Shown piece by piece: positions 56,720-63,983 of a stretch of 64,000 nucleotides of DNA. Position 1 is the first letter of the stretch. Each line of letters begins with the position of its first letter. The notes below the pieces were generated by a model. That model worked only from the letters and a program-made list of their open reading frames with translations. It did not search any database and was not told the DNA's origin. The DNA is from Pseudaminobacter soli (ex Zhang et al. 2022) (lineage in GTDB: Bacteria > Pseudomonadota > Alphaproteobacteria > Rhizobiales > Rhizobiaceae): the NCBI RefSeq assembly GCF_014595955.1, contig NZ_JABVCF010000005.1, forward strand, positions 62,001 through 126,000. Direction: 5' to 3'. The position numbers and the translations under genes were made by a program.

Positions 56720-56773
56720 GCCCGGAACATCCGCATTCGTTCTGCATTTGTTTCGGAATGCAGGAGTTGCGAG

Positions 56774-57001
56774 ATGACGGACGAGAACCCCAAGAACGAG
56801 CCCGCCTCCAACATGGAGAAGGATCCGGAGGACTGGGTCAGCGGCGACGAGCCGATGACAGGCGCGCAGAAATCCTACCTGAAAACCCTTTCCGAGCAGG
56901 CGCATGACGAAAAGGCATTAGCCGAGGATCTGACGAAGGCCGAGGCGTCGAAGCGGATCGACGCTTATCATCGCTGCGCTTGCCCCCAAGCAATGATATA
57001 A
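56774..57001 (+). CDS. DUF3072 small protein with an altered C-terminus
   Basis: A 75-residue acidic protein. The core DPEDWVSGDEPMTGAQKSYLKTLSE...LTKAEASKRID is the DUF3072 signature, found in small stress-linked proteins of alphaproteobacteria. After KRID the sequence departs from the family (AYHRCACPQAMI, in place of the usual short LQ...TG-type end), and base composition drops at this point toward the next gene. The C-terminus may therefore have been replaced by a rearrangement. A poor EcfG-like promoter (GGAAC at 56724, then CATT after 16 bases) lies in the gap before it. Function unknown. Confidence 0.75.
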   Translation: MTDENPKNEPASNMEKDPEDWVSGDEPMTGAQKSYLKTLSEQAHDEKALAEDLTKAEASKRIDAYHRCACPQAMI

Positions 57002-57002
57002 T

Positions 57003-57029
57003 ACCCCGGCAGTCTACCGGAGCCGGGGT
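57003..57029. repeat. Inverted repeat at the DUF3072/nuclease junction
   Basis: ACCCCGGC (57003-57010) is complementary to GCCGGGGT (57022-57029) across an 11-base loop. It lies 2 bases after the DUF3072 stop and just before the nuclease start codon, so it could end the first transcript or mark the edge of the inserted segment. Confidence 0.5.
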
Positions 57030-57034
57030 GGGGA

Positions 57035-57550
57035 ATGGTCGATTATTCGAAGCTGAGGGGATTATTCTCTTCGAGAGCAATTGAAGAGGAGGCTGTGCCT
57101 TGGCTTATCGCTGCCTGGCTAGATAACTATGATCTTCTTTCGCCTGATAACGAAATCGTGGAAACGACGACCGGCGGTTTCTCTTATCTTTTCGATGTAC
57201 AGAACGGCCGGCTGCTGGCGGCTTGGGGCTTCAGTCTAGGCCGACATGCTGGCGCGCGCGACAAAGCCCGTATGGCCGGCCATCCCCGCTCGGGCGGCGA
57301 ACTCTACCATCGGGGCCACGCTATTCCGCACACACTTGGCGGTCCGATAGACATCAATCTCGTTCCGCAGCTAGGATCGGTTAACGTAGGGCCCTTCCGG
57401 GAACTCGAGAAGAAGGCGGTAGCCACGCCCGGTGCTCTCTATTTCACCTATTGGCGTTACGGCAACGCGCCGTCCCAGATGCCGATCGGGGTCGATCAGG
57501 GACTGCTAGTTCCGGGGAAGATGCCCGAGATAAAGCGCCACGGAAACTGA
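57035..57550 (+). CDS. Stand-alone His-Me finger (DNA/RNA non-specific endonuclease-like) protein
   Basis: A 171-residue protein whose C-terminal half has HRGHAIPHTLGG followed by DINLVPQLGSVNVGPFRELEK. This is the RGH...GG..NLVPQ..N...(W/F)R.LE pattern of Endonuclease_NS_2-type His-Me finger domains common in bacterial polymorphic toxins. The N-terminal 85 residues are not recognised; there is no signal peptide or export domain. The gene is visibly less GC-rich than its neighbours and has no adjacent immunity-like gene. It may be an acquired toxin tip or a solitary nuclease. The RNA or DNA target and activity are unknown. Confidence 0.6.
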   Translation: MVDYSKLRGLFSSRAIEEEAVPWLIAAWLDNYDLLSPDNEIVETTTGGFSYLFDVQNGRLLAAWGFSLGRHAGARDKARMAGHPRSGGELYHRGHAIPHTLGGPIDINLVPQLGSVNVGPFRELEKKAVATPGALYFTYWRYGNAPSQMPIGVDQGLLVPGKMPEIKRHGN

Positions 57551-57556
57551 GCCGCC

Positions 57557-58147
57557 TCACCGGCAGTTCTGCATCTGGGCGGCGTAGCTGCGGGCCATAT
57601 CGTCGGTTTCGCGAGCATAGCGCTGGATGCCCGCGTTCCCGCGCCAGCTTCCCTTCTGGTATCCGCCCCAGCCGTGGTAATAGGCGAGGTAGAGGTTGAA
57701 GGTGTCGTTCTTGGCGACGCCGAATTTCTCCGCAGTCTTGGAGTGATACCAGCCGACGAAATCGACCGCGTCGGCGAAGTTGCTGCGGCGGGCGGCGAAG
57801 TTTCCCGTCTCGGCCTGGTACTGGGACCAAGTGCCGTTCAGCGCCTGTGAATAGCCGTATGCGCTCGACTGCCGCTTCCAGGGGATGAAGCCGAGCAGCT
57901 TCGTGCGCGGCGGGCGGGCATTGCCCTTGAAGCCGGACTCCTTGCGCACCGTGGCCATCAGCACCGGCACCGGCACGCCATATTTCCTTTCGGCGCGGTG
58001 CGCGGCCGATCTCCAGTTGTCGAACCAGCCGTCCCTCTGGTCGAAGACCGCGCAGATGTCGTTGATCCTCGTCGGCTGCGATGCACAGGAGGTCAGCGCT
58101 AGCGCCGCACCGACGAGGACGATTTTACTCAAATTCGAGAGACGCAT
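57557..58147 (-). CDS. Lytic transglycosylase-like lipoprotein (SLT fold)
   Basis: A 196-residue lipoprotein with a signal ending in the lipobox LTSC (C21). The mature part has the SLT-type elements: VPVPVLMATVRKESGFKG with the catalytic-type Glu, SAYGYSQALNGTWSQYQAETG, and FNLYLAYYHGWGGYQKG with AYYHG and WGGY. This group cleaves peptidoglycan strands to make anhydromuramyl ends. It is attached to a membrane on the periplasmic side. It is convergent with the nuclease gene, with 6 bases between stops, and diverges from preT. Confidence 0.88.
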   Translation of the reverse strand: MRLSNLSKIVLVGAALALTSCASQPTRINDICAVFDQRDGWFDNWRSAAHRAERKYGVPVPVLMATVRKESGFKGNARPPRTKLLGFIPWKRQSSAYGYSQALNGTWSQYQAETGNFAARRSNFADAVDFVGWYHSKTAEKFGVAKNDTFNLYLAYYHGWGGYQKGSWRGNAGIQRYARETDDMARSYAAQMQNCR

Positions 58148-58270
58148 TCCGGGACGATTAGGCGGGAATGCTAAAGGGAGAGTTGCCTGCGCTGTTAACC
58201 CGACGGTTTCGACCGGCGGGGTCTAAAGCATGGTTAATAAATTCTGGTCCAGGGTCTGTCCGAGTAAAAT

Positions 58271-58286
58271 TTGACCGATTGATAAA
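58271..58286 (+). promoter_or_regulatory. RutR-like operator upstream of preT
   Basis: TTGACCGATTGATAAA matches the E. coli RutR box TTGACCAnnTGGTCAA at 11 of 14 defined positions, with a perfect left half. It lies 63 bases before the preT start. rutR is encoded 5 kb downstream in this window. Confidence 0.6.
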
Positions 58287-58348
58287 AAAACAAAACGTGC
58301 TAGCCTTCTCAAAAATAGCCAGCGTCAAGCAAGCTGCGGGGAACATCG

Positions 58349-59713
58349 ATGGTCGGAAGCCCATTCAAGGAGGGCATCGTTGGGGAACGACTTTCCCCCG
58401 GCGAATACGCGCTGAATTTCTCGGACCTGCATCCGCCGCTCGATCATCACGAAGCGCTCGTCGAGGCTGATCGTTGCTATTTCTGCTATGACGCGCCGTG
58501 CATGCAGGCCTGTCCTACTTCAATCGACATTCCGCTGTTCATCCGGCAGATCGCGACCGGCAACCCGGTCGGCTCTGCCAAGACCATCTTCGACCAGAAC
58601 ATTCTTGGCGGAATGTGCGCGCGCGTCTGCCCGACGGAGACGCTCTGCGAAGAGGCCTGCGTGCGCGAGGCCGCGGAAGGCAAGCCGGTGCAGATCGGCC
58701 GGCTGCAGCGATATTCGACCGACATTGCAATGGCCCAAAACCGGCAGTTCTACGAGCGCGTTGCGCCGACCGGGAAGCGGATCGCGGTGATCGGCGCCGG
58801 CCCGGCGGGGCTTGCCGCAGCGCATCGCCTGGCTCGCTACGGCCACGACGTGACCGTCTTCGAGGCGAGGCCGAAGGCCGGTGGGCTGAACGAATATGGC
58901 ATTGCCGCCTACAAGACCACGGATGATTTCGCCCAGGCCGAGGTGGATTATGTGACCGCGATCGGCGGCATCACCCTCGAATATGGCCGGGCGCTCGGCC
59001 GAGATGTCCATCTCGCCGATCTGACGGCGACATATGATGCGGTATTCCTTGGCATGGGCCTTGCCGGCGTCAACGCGCTGCGGGCCGAGGGCGAGGATGC
59101 CGCTGGCGTCGAGAACGCGGTCGACTTCATCGCCGAGCTACGCCAGGCCGAAGATCTCGCCGCGCTACCGATCGGCCGCCGCGTGGTGGTGATCGGCGGC
59201 GGCATGACCGCGATCGACGCCGCCGTGCAATCCAAGCTGCTGGGGGCCGAGGAGGTGACGATCTGCTACCGGCGCGGCAAGGAGCACATGAACGCGTCGG
59301 AATACGAGCAGGAACTCGCGACATCGAAGGGCGTCACGATCCGGCATTGGCTGCAGCCGAAGCGCGTGGTCGCGCAGTTCGGCAAGGTCGCAGGCATCGA
59401 ACTCGAATATACTGCGATGCAGGACGGCAGGCTGGCACGGACGGGCGAGACGTTCGTGATCTCCTGCGATCAGATCTTCAAGGCGATCGGCCAGACTTTT
59501 GTTCCGGTGGCGCAGAACGGCAGCGCCCCGGCGATCGCGCTCGAGGGCGGACGAATCCAGGCCGATGCAGAGGGCCGGACATCCATGCCGAAGGTGTGGG
59601 CCGGCGGCGACTGCATCCTCGGCGGCGACGATCTTACGGTCTCTGCGGTGGCCCAGGGGAGGGATGCCGCGGAGAGCATTCATCGCGCGCTGGCCTCGAA
59701 TGGGAGGGCGTGA
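58349..59713 (+). CDS. preT: NAD-dependent dihydropyrimidine dehydrogenase, flavin/iron-sulfur subunit PreT
   Basis: A 454-residue GltD-like oxidoreductase. N-terminal cysteine groups CYFCYDAPCMQACPT and CARVCPTETLCEEAC bind [4Fe-4S] clusters. An FAD-binding GAGPAGLAAAHRL (about residue 150) and an NAD(P)H-binding GGGMTAIDAA (about 285) follow, with a GGDC FAD motif near the end. With PreA it reduces uracil or thymine to the dihydro form (or the reverse) using NADH, the first step of reductive pyrimidine breakdown. preA starts 2 bases after its stop. Upstream is an AT-rich promoter with a RutR-like site. Confidence 0.95.
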   Translation: MVGSPFKEGIVGERLSPGEYALNFSDLHPPLDHHEALVEADRCYFCYDAPCMQACPTSIDIPLFIRQIATGNPVGSAKTIFDQNILGGMCARVCPTETLCEEACVREAAEGKPVQIGRLQRYSTDIAMAQNRQFYERVAPTGKRIAVIGAGPAGLAAAHRLARYGHDVTVFEARPKAGGLNEYGIAAYKTTDDFAQAEVDYVTAIGGITLEYGRALGRDVHLADLTATYDAVFLGMGLAGVNALRAEGEDAAGVENAVDFIAELRQAEDLAALPIGRRVVVIGGGMTAIDAAVQSKLLGAEEVTICYRRGKEHMNASEYEQELATSKGVTIRHWLQPKRVVAQFGKVAGIELEYTAMQDGRLARTGETFVISCDQIFKAIGQTFVPVAQNGSAPAIALEGGRIQADAEGRTSMPKVWAGGDCILGGDDLTVSAVAQGRDAAESIHRALASNGRA

Positions 59714-59715
59714 GC

Positions 59716-61032
59716 ATGGCAGACATCCGTAACAACTTCGTCGGGATAAAGTCTCCCAACCCGTTCTGGCTGGCCTCGGCGCCGCCCACCGACAAGGCCT
59801 ACAACGTGGTGCGGGCGTTCAAGGCCGGCTGGGGCGGCGTGGTCTGGAAGACGCTGGGCGAGGAAGGTCCGCCGATCGTCAATGTCAACGGCCCGCGCTA
59901 CGGGGCGATCTGGGGCGCGGACCGACGGCTTCTCGGCCTCAACAATATCGAGTTGATCACCGACCGAGACCTGCAAACCAACCTTCGGGAGATCAAGCAG
60001 GTCAAGCGCGACTGGCCCGACCGCGCGATCGTCGTCTCCATCATGGTACCCTGCGAGGAGGAGAGTTGGAAGGCGATCCTGCCGCTGGTCGAGGAGACCG
60101 GGGCCGACGGCATCGAGCTCAATTTCGGCTGCCCGCATGGCATGAGCGAGCGGGGTATGGGATCGGCGGTCGGGCAGGTGCCCGAATACATCGAGATGGT
60201 CACGCGCTGGTGCAAGCAGTACACGCGCATGCCGGTGATCGTGAAGCTGACGCCCAACATCACCGACATTCGCTATCCGGCTCGCGCGGCCAACCGAGGC
60301 GGCACCGATGCGGTTTCGCTGATCAATACGGTGTCGTCGATCACCTCGGTAAACCTCGACACCTTCTCGCCGGAGCCCTCGATCGACGGCAAGGGTTCTC
60401 ACGGCGGCTATTGCGGCCCGGCGGTGAAGCCGATCGCCCTCAACATGGTGGCCGAGATTGCTCGTGATCCGGAGACGCGCGGCCTGCCGATCTCCGGCAT
60501 CGGCGGCGTAACGACGTGGCGCGACGCGGCCGAGTTCCTGGCGCTCGGCGCCGGCAACGTGCAGGTCTGCACCGCTGCCATGACCTACGGTTTCAAGATC
60601 GTGCAGGAGATGATCGAGGGGCTGAAGAACTGGATGGACGAGAAGGGCCACGCGGACCTCGATTCGTTCGTCGGCCGGGCCACGCCTAACGTCACCGACT
60701 GGCAGTATCTCAACCTCAACTACGTCGCCAAGGCGCGGATTAACCAGGATCTCTGCATCAAGTGCGGCCGCTGCCACATCGTCTGCGAGGACACCTCGCA
60801 CCAGGCGATCACCAGCCTGGTCGACGGCGTCCGCCATTTCGAGGTGATCGAGGAGGAGTGTGTCGGCTGCAATCTCTGCGTCAACGTCTGCCCGGTCGAA
60901 GGCTGCATCGCCATGGAACCGTTGGCGGCCGGCGTCATCGACAAGCGCACGCAGCAGCCGGTCTCGCCGGTCTATGCCAACTGGACGACGCACCCGAACA
61001 ATCCGATGGCGCCGAAGGTCGCGGCGGAGTGA
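59716..61032 (+). CDS. preA: NAD-dependent dihydropyrimidine dehydrogenase, catalytic subunit PreA
   Basis: A 438-residue FMN enzyme. The dihydroorotate-dehydrogenase-like barrel begins NPFWLASAPPTDKAYNVVRAFKAGWGGVVWKT and contains NFGCPHGMSERGMGSAVGQ, with the catalytic cysteine region, and ISGIGGVTTWRDAAEFLALGAG. The C-terminal ferredoxin domain has CIKCGRCHIVC and CVGCNLCVNVCPVEGC for two [4Fe-4S] clusters. It forms the heterotetramer with PreT. The later pathway genes (hydantoinase, beta-ureidopropionase) are not in the window and may lie beyond its right edge, where another RutR-like box is seen. Confidence 0.96.
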   Translation: MADIRNNFVGIKSPNPFWLASAPPTDKAYNVVRAFKAGWGGVVWKTLGEEGPPIVNVNGPRYGAIWGADRRLLGLNNIELITDRDLQTNLREIKQVKRDWPDRAIVVSIMVPCEEESWKAILPLVEETGADGIELNFGCPHGMSERGMGSAVGQVPEYIEMVTRWCKQYTRMPVIVKLTPNITDIRYPARAANRGGTDAVSLINTVSSITSVNLDTFSPEPSIDGKGSHGGYCGPAVKPIALNMVAEIARDPETRGLPISGIGGVTTWRDAAEFLALGAGNVQVCTAAMTYGFKIVQEMIEGLKNWMDEKGHADLDSFVGRATPNVTDWQYLNLNYVAKARINQDLCIKCGRCHIVCEDTSHQAITSLVDGVRHFEVIEEECVGCNLCVNVCPVEGCIAMEPLAAGVIDKRTQQPVSPVYANWTTHPNNPMAPKVAAE

Positions 61033-61063
61033 GGTGAGCGGGCTCTGATCTTGAATTGCGCAC

Positions 61064-61090
61064 TCATTGCGCTCACATTGAGCGCAATGA
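61064..61090. promoter_or_regulatory. Large palindromic operator of the RES-Xre toxin-antitoxin unit
   Basis: TCATTGCGCTCA (61064-61075) and TGAGCGCAATGA (61079-61090) are perfect 12-base arms around CAT. A third ATTGCGC copy lies at 61055, and flanking GAATTG/CAATTC (61053/61094) extends the symmetry. It ends 19 bases before the antitoxin start, fitting autorepression by the antitoxin or complex. Confidence 0.75.
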
Positions 61091-61109
61091 TGTCAATTCG
61101 AGATCAGCC

Positions 61110-61478
61110 ATGACTGCCGCTCTCAATACTGCTGCAGCCGGCTTCGCCGACGAGCATTCGCCATACCTTTCGGTCGCGCGCGTCCAGCAACAGTTGGGCG
61201 TGACCGCTTCCGAACTGGCGCGGCTGATCGGGGTCGCGCGCAACACGCTCGCGGCCAAGTCCCGGGCACGCAAGGTCGACCAGGCGCTCAGTCCGCTGGT
61301 GCGCATCCTCGCTATGGCGGCCGAAATGTCCGGCGACGAGAGCCGGGCGGCGATCTGGTTCAAGCATCAGCCTATCCCTGGCTGGGCCGGCAAGACCGCC
61401 TACGATCTCATGGCGGAAGGCAAGTCGGACAAGGTTTTAGCCTATTTGGAGGCTGTGCGCTCCGGCGTCTATGCCTGA
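61110..61478 (+). CDS. MbcA/ParS/Xre-type antitoxin
   Basis: A 122-residue antitoxin. The N-terminal half is an Xre-like helix-turn-helix (VQQQLGVTASELARLIGVARNTLAAKSRARKVD). The C-terminal half is the toxin-binding DUF2384 domain with FKHQPIPGWAGKTAYDLMAEGKSDKVLAYLEAVRSGVYA, which inserts its C-terminal end into the toxin active site. It overlaps the toxin gene by 8 bases, with the antitoxin first, the usual order. A strong palindrome upstream is the likely autoregulatory operator. Confidence 0.93.
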   Translation: MTAALNTAAAGFADEHSPYLSVARVQQQLGVTASELARLIGVARNTLAAKSRARKVDQALSPLVRILAMAAEMSGDESRAAIWFKHQPIPGWAGKTAYDLMAEGKSDKVLAYLEAVRSGVYA

Positions 61479-61992
61479 GCCCAGAACCGCTTCCGGGCCC
61501 CTGATTCTGTGGCGCGCCTACGTGCCGCGCTGGGCTTACCTGCCGCTGTCGGGGGAGGGCGCCTCCCGTTTTGGCGGACGCTGGAACCCGGCAGGTACTC
61601 CGGCCATCTATGCCGCGCGGGAGCTTTCGACCGCCTGGGCGGAGTATAACCAGGGTTTTGTCCAGCACCCAGCCCTGATCGCTCAACTGGAGCTTTCCGG
61701 GGCGGCGCTCGCGGATCTTTCACGCGAGGAGGGAACCGAACCGCTCGGGATCGACATGTCGATCCACCACTGCGAGTGGCGGGATATGCTCGACCGCAGT
61801 GAAGTGCCTCCTACCTATGCCGTTCGCGAGTGTTTGCTTTCCCGTGGCTTCGATGGGGTGATCTACCCGTCGTTCATGTCGCCAGGCGGCACCTGTGTTG
61901 CACTGTGGTGCTGGAACGGGACGGACGCGCCAAGACTTCGCGTCATCGATCCGGATGGCCGGATGCCGACCACCCCTGCTTCCTGGGTCTGA
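61471..61992 (+). CDS. RES domain toxin
   Basis: A 173-residue type II toxin. The conserved Arg is in LWRAYVP, the GGRWNPAGTPAIYAA block and the Glu in AWAEY follow, and the late Ser-bearing PSFMSPGGTCVALWCW region completes the RES triad. Characterised relatives (MbcT and others) degrade NAD+ by phosphorolysis or hydrolysis and stop growth. All three signature residues appear present, so the toxin looks intact. It is translated with the overlapping antitoxin gene. Confidence 0.93.
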   Translation: MPEPRTASGPLILWRAYVPRWAYLPLSGEGASRFGGRWNPAGTPAIYAARELSTAWAEYNQGFVQHPALIAQLELSGAALADLSREEGTEPLGIDMSIHHCEWRDMLDRSEVPPTYAVRECLLSRGFDGVIYPSFMSPGGTCVALWCWNGTDAPRLRVIDPDGRMPTTPASWV

Positions 61993-62030
61993 ACCTCAGC
62001 ATGTGTCAGGAGACCTTTGTTCGCCTATTG

Positions 62031-62063
62031 TGGATATGAGATATCCAGGATACGAAATATCCA
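62031..62063. promoter_or_regulatory. Tandem 17-base palindromes upstream of the Rrf2 regulator gene
   Basis: TGGATAT-GAG-ATATCCA (62031-62047) is a perfect palindrome. It is followed at 62047-62063 by a near copy, AGGATACGAAATATCCA. The repeats share one base and sit 18 bases before the regulator start codon, which strongly suggests autoregulation by the Rrf2 protein. Confidence 0.75.
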
Positions 62064-62080
62064 CGAAACGGGGGTCGACG

Positions 62081-62596
62081 ATGAAGTTGAGCGAAGGGGT
62101 GGAGGCGGCGATCCATTGTGCTGCCGCTCTGGTCGGTGTGGACGATGGCGCGACGCTGCCTGCTGCCGCGCTGGCTGAGCAGTTCGGTCTGTCGTCCAGC
62201 TATCTCCTGAAGCACCTCAATGCGCTGGTCGCCGCGGGAATTTGCGAGTCCGTTCCGGGTCCTGCCGGCGGCTACCGGCTGGCGCGCGCCGCAGAGGAAA
62301 TCTCGCTGCTCGACATCATGCTTGCCGTCGAAGGTCCGCAGCCGGCCTTCCGCTGCGGCGAAATCCGCCAGCGCGGTCCGAACAAGTTGCCGGCTTCCGC
62401 TTATGTGAAGCCGTGCGGGATCAACTTCGCGATGCTGCGCGCGGAGAGGGCGTACCGGGCCGCACTCGCCGCCGAGCGCCTGTCGGACATCGTGACCGAA
62501 TTTTTGACTGAGGCTGACCCGCGTTCGGTGGCGGCAAGCTGCGCCTTCGTCGCGCGCCATCAACGCCCGCAGAAGTCCTTTTCAACCAAGCGATAG
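62081..62596 (+). CDS. Rrf2 family transcriptional regulator
   Basis: A 171-residue regulator. An N-terminal winged helix has LAEQFGLSSSYLLKHLNALVAAGICESVPGPAGGYRLARA, the Rrf2 signature. Cysteines are at 13, 55, 92 and 112. The C-x5-C-x7-C-like trio that holds the Fe-S cluster of IscR/NsrR is not present, so sensing by a thiol pair (C92/C112) is a possible alternative. It lies 12 bases before an AhpD-like gene and probably regulates it with itself through the tandem palindromes. The ATG at 62081 has GGGGG 7 bases upstream. Confidence 0.92.
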   Translation: MKLSEGVEAAIHCAAALVGVDDGATLPAAALAEQFGLSSSYLLKHLNALVAAGICESVPGPAGGYRLARAAEEISLLDIMLAVEGPQPAFRCGEIRQRGPNKLPASAYVKPCGINFAMLRAERAYRAALAAERLSDIVTEFLTEADPRSVAASCAFVARHQRPQKSFSTKR

Positions 62597-62608
62597 AGAG
62601 GAATAGTC

Positions 62609-63067
62609 ATGCAACCGAGGCTGAATTTCTTCAGTGCGGCTCCCGAGTTGATTACGGAGGTGCGCGCCCTCAACAAGGCGGTGGACGAATGCGGCCTGGA
62701 AAAGAGCCTGTTGCACCTGATCAAGCTGCGTGCCTCGCAGATCAATGGCTGCTCGTACTGCGTCGACATGCACAGTCGCGAGGCACGCCACGACGGCGAG
62801 ACCGAACAGCGGCTCTATCTCGTCGCGGCCTGGAAGGAGTCGCCGCTATTTTCCGAGCGCGAGCGCGCCGCCTTCGCCTGGGTCGAAGCGGTCACGCTGG
62901 TATCGAACGGTCCCGTTTCCGATGAACTCTACGAGAAAGCGCTCAGGCATTTCTCCGAGGCGGAGTTGGTAAAGCTCACGGTGGCGGTGGGCATGATCAA
63001 CATATGGAACCGGTTGTGCGTCCCGTTCCACGCCATCCATCCCGTCGCGAAGGCCGTGGCGGCCTAA
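62609..63067 (+). CDS. Carboxymuconolactone decarboxylase/AhpD-like protein
   Basis: A 152-residue helical protein with the AhpD-type active-site motif INGCSYCVDMHSREAR, where CxxC and the following His form the redox centre. LHLIKLRASQ precedes it and a C-terminal WNRLCVPFHAIHP segment follows. The family gives peroxidase-like or thiol-disulfide activity, often under redox-sensing regulators. It is in an operon with the Rrf2 gene 12 bases upstream, so it is probably an oxidative or electrophile stress defence enzyme. AGAGAGGAA lies upstream of the ATG. The exact substrate is not known. Confidence 0.92.
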   Translation: MQPRLNFFSAAPELITEVRALNKAVDECGLEKSLLHLIKLRASQINGCSYCVDMHSREARHDGETEQRLYLVAAWKESPLFSERERAAFAWVEAVTLVSNGPVSDELYEKALRHFSEAELVKLTVAVGMINIWNRLCVPFHAIHPVAKAVAA

Positions 63068-63095
63068 CGCCTCCATCCCCTCGTAGCCTCGCGGC

Positions 63096-63731
63096 TTACT
63101 TGTTGTGGGTCGCGAGCCCGCGGACGAACAGGTTTTCGAGAAAGCGCGCTGCGTCCTCAAAGCGGTTTTCACCGCTCCTGTCGGCACCGAGCACTGCACG
63201 AACCTGAACGTCGAAGTCGGCGTAATGCTGGGTCGTCGCCCAGATCGCGAAGATCAGGTGATGGGGATCGACAGGCGCGATCTTGCCGCTCTCGATCCAG
63301 CCGCGGATTACCACGACCTTCTCCTCGACGAGTGCTTTCATCTCGCCCTGCAGGAACGGCATCATATGCGGCGCGCCCTGCAGCATCTCATTCGCGAACA
63401 GCCGGCTTTCGCGGGGATAGTCGCGCGCCATCTCGATCTTGCGACGGATGTAGCCCCTCAGTTCGGTGATCGGATCGCCGACGTCGTCGAGTTCACGCAG
63501 CGGCGCGAGCCACATATCGAGAAGGCGCTGCAAAAGGGTGGTGTGGATATCGTCCTTGCTGCGGAAATAATAGAGCAGGTTGGGCTTCGACATGCCGGCC
63601 GCTTCGGCGATCTGGTCCACCGTGGAGCCGCGAAAGCCCTTCGTGGAAAAGACGTCGAGCGCGGCCTCGAGGATAAGTTCCCGCTTCTCCTGCTGGATGC
63701 GGGTGCGCGAACGGGTTGGGATTTCGTCCAT
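63096..63731 (-). CDS. rutR: TetR-family pyrimidine regulator RutR
   Basis: A 211-residue TetR-type regulator. The helix-turn-helix is GFRGSTVDQIAEAAGMSKPNLLYYFRSKDDI. The ligand domain carries LDMWLAPL, RDYPRESRLFANEMLQGAP and IAPVDPHHLIFAIWATTQHYADFDVQV. These are near-identical to E. coli RutR, which binds uracil and derepresses pyrimidine catabolism genes. RutR-like boxes upstream of preT and at the right edge of the window support the same role here. It is convergent with the AhpD-like gene. Confidence 0.95.
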   Translation of the reverse strand: MDEIPTRSRTRIQQEKRELILEAALDVFSTKGFRGSTVDQIAEAAGMSKPNLLYYFRSKDDIHTTLLQRLLDMWLAPLRELDDVGDPITELRGYIRRKIEMARDYPRESRLFANEMLQGAPHMMPFLQGEMKALVEEKVVVIRGWIESGKIAPVDPHHLIFAIWATTQHYADFDVQVRAVLGADRSGENRFEDAARFLENLFVRGLATHNK

Positions 63732-63967
63732 TACGGGAGGCGCCTATACGAAGTGCCGGAACTCACCACTTGAATGGCTCCAAAGCAGCCTAGGGCGTGT
63801 GAGAAAACACTCACGTAAGTCCATCATTTCCCGAATGAAAGATCACCTGGAGCATCATCTCTCTGGCCCAATTCTCTGGACCAGCGAGTTGTCCCGCTTT
63901 GGTGCGCGATCTTCGGCCGTCAAATCCGCTACTACTGGGTTGACCGCCGGACCGGCGGTGCTAACGA

Positions 63968-63983
63968 TTGTCCAATCGGTCAA
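63968..63983. promoter_or_regulatory. RutR-like operator at the right edge
   Basis: TTGTCCAATCGGTCAA matches the RutR box TTGACCAnnTGGTCAA at 12 of 14 defined positions. It lies about 240 bases upstream of rutR. It may serve a gene beyond the window edge, rutR itself, or both. Confidence 0.65.

Noticed and set aside
56724-56748. EcfG-like promoter before DUF3072 (GGAAC-N16-CATT)
   Set aside because: The -10 element departs from CGTT, so it is not listed as a site despite a suitable position.
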